Assembly: GCA_024741835.1 (NCBI GenBank)
Contig: JAENRP010000092.1
Span: 65,218-129,217, forward strand
Source: Diplocarpon mali
Lineage: Eukaryota > Ascomycota > Leotiomycetes > Helotiales > Drepanopezizaceae
DNA: 64,000 bases
Reading direction: 5' to 3'
In this document: piece after piece, positions 62,714-64,000 of the stretch
Layout of the letters: each line of letters begins with the position of its first letter
Position numbering within the stretch: position 1 is the stretch's first letter
Program-made: the position numbers and the translations under genes
Notes under the pieces: model-generated
What the model saw: only the letters and a program-made list of their open reading frames with translations
Database searches by the model: none
Told to the model about the DNA's origin: nothing

Positions 62714-63997
62714 TTAGGAGATCTTTCGACCCTCCGAAATTTCCTTTCGAATCTTCTCCTGATTCTTGCGCCAATCTTTCTCGGTCTGGCTGGTTGGATT
62801 TTTCTTGAGATCACCTATAGTCTCTTTGATGATAATCTGAGCTGAAGAATATGTCGACGCCATCTCAGCCTTCTTGTCATCAAGTTTGCGAACTATCAGA
62901 CTCCGTTCATTCTCCCGATTCTTCGCCAGGCTGTTCAGAATCTTAGTGCCATTCTCTTTGTACTGATCAACGAGAAGGTCCATCTTGTCCTCTTCTTCCG
63001 AGAGTCGGATTAGCATCTCCTAAAACCGGCGTTAGTACCCAGTCAGGAAATCTGAACCCACGACACTACTCACATCTGCGATTCGATGAACTGCTTGACC
63101 CGCTGCGTTGTAATGGGGACGAAGCGCAACATTCCACCGGTCATTATCTCTCTCTTGCGATGGTGTTTGGACAGATTCACTAGATCGCGACTCAGATGAA
63201 GAGCCGGTGGTGATATCACTCTGAATCATATTATCATGTTCGTTACGTCTATTTCTGTCCACACGGGTGCTTTGTTGATAGTCTTTAGCCTGGCGTCTTC
63301 CTATATCTGTATAGCTCCCATGCTTCTGGCGTGGGTTGACAGACGTGCTTTCCCGTGGAAGTTCGGGTAGTGCCTGCTGAACCTCGTGCCGACGTGCAGC
63401 TATGCCGTAGACTCGGGCAATTGGCGATCCACCAGTGTTGCCCTGCAGTCTCAATTCTGAATTTGCCTGGATCAACTGCTTCGAAGCGCTACTATGGAGT
63501 CGCGCGGTAAATCCGTTTGGTTTACGAGCCTGCTCGATGAAGGGGTCGACCAAATCGACCTTCGGCTCGATTACATGTTTAGATCCTACAGCATTGTACG
63601 TGCCGTTGTTGGTTTTCTCATGAGGGACGTAGCGGCTATTCAACTCTTTGGGCGAAGACGGTCGAGGCTTGGGCTTATTACCCAAGGAAATGGTCGGGCC
63701 AAAGATTTGAGAAAACCTTCTATCTCGTCGCCGTGGCGGTGCCAACGAACTCTCGACTATGGGCTCTTGTAGCTGAATCGGCTTGTTGATTAGAGGTTCG
63801 GCTAATCGTTCCTTGAGCTTGTGAATGTGGTCAATTGGGTTCTCAGCCGCAATCGGGCTTCCTCTATCATTAACTCGTGATGGCTGTGAACTTTGTCGAC
63901 AGTCAGCTCCTCGGCGGATTGTCTTTGATCTTCTCTCGAGCACAGGAGGACTACTCTCAAACCCGACTTGGTCAATCTCCATATTTTCCAAATACAT
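62714..63997 (-). CDS. Hypothetical disordered/coiled-coil protein, start uncertain at window edge
   Basis: Minus-strand exons are 63997-63074 (possibly extending past the edge) and 63019-62714, with a 54-nt intron (GTGAGT...GTACTAACG...TTTTAG) that joins HRIAD to EMLIRLSEEED. About 409 residues are in view if ATG 63997 is the start; the frame is still open at the edge. The first 300 residues are Ser/Arg/Gln/Pro-rich and look disordered, with RRRDRRFSQIFGP as a basic patch. The last 100 form a likely coiled coil: EEEDKMDLLVDQYKENG, RENERSLIVRKLDDKKAEM, DWRKNQEKIRKEI. I recognise no named family. Confidence 0.7.
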
Positions 63998-64000
63998 ATT

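Overview
This is a nuclear window from a filamentous ascomycete (Pezizomycotina). The evidence is the many short GT-AG introns (about 47-200 nt) with CTAAC/CTAAT branch points, a highly reducing type PKS end, 2EXR and CFEM-like proteins, and an AT-rich block that looks scarred by RIP. The gene set would suit Leotiomycetes, but I cannot prove the class without a search.

Layout. 1-11 kb is an accessory-looking segment: the 3' end of a PKS (ACP domain), a 2EXR-domain gene, and a large 13-exon ABCC-type full transporter. 11.6-12.4 kb holds a cysteine-rich, probably GPI-anchored surface protein. After a 5-kb gap, 17.5-23 kb carries housekeeping genes: a RhoGAP, RRS1 (60S ribosome biogenesis) and, head to head with it, the mitoribosomal P-loop protein mS29/RSM23. 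23-29 kb has no convincing gene. 29-30.6 kb encodes a single-pass membrane protein with a cysteine-rich ectodomain and a His-Gly repeat tail. 30.7-44.4 kb is a gene desert whose core (about 33-42.7 kb) is strongly AT-rich. It holds at least three diverged copies of one roughly 720-bp repeat and one GC-richer remnant.

44.4-64 kb returns to gene-dense sequence: a CFEM-like membrane protein, a 1005-aa RRM/coiled-coil protein, a chromodomain protein, PAM17 (mitochondrial import motor), UBA4 (URM1 activation, tRNA thiolation) head to head with SLX9 (40S/pre-rRNA maturation), a decayed sugar-isomerase-like TIM-barrel pseudogene, a DEN1/SENP8-type deneddylase with tiny exons, and a coiled-coil gene that reaches the right edge.

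The housekeeping genes do not form one pathway. The PKS and the ABC transporter may belong to one secondary-metabolite cluster that continues left of the window. No tRNA, rRNA, CRISPR array or intact transposon was recognised. Exon joins were worked out by hand from reading frame and splice motifs; one join in the ABC transporter does not keep frame and is flagged.
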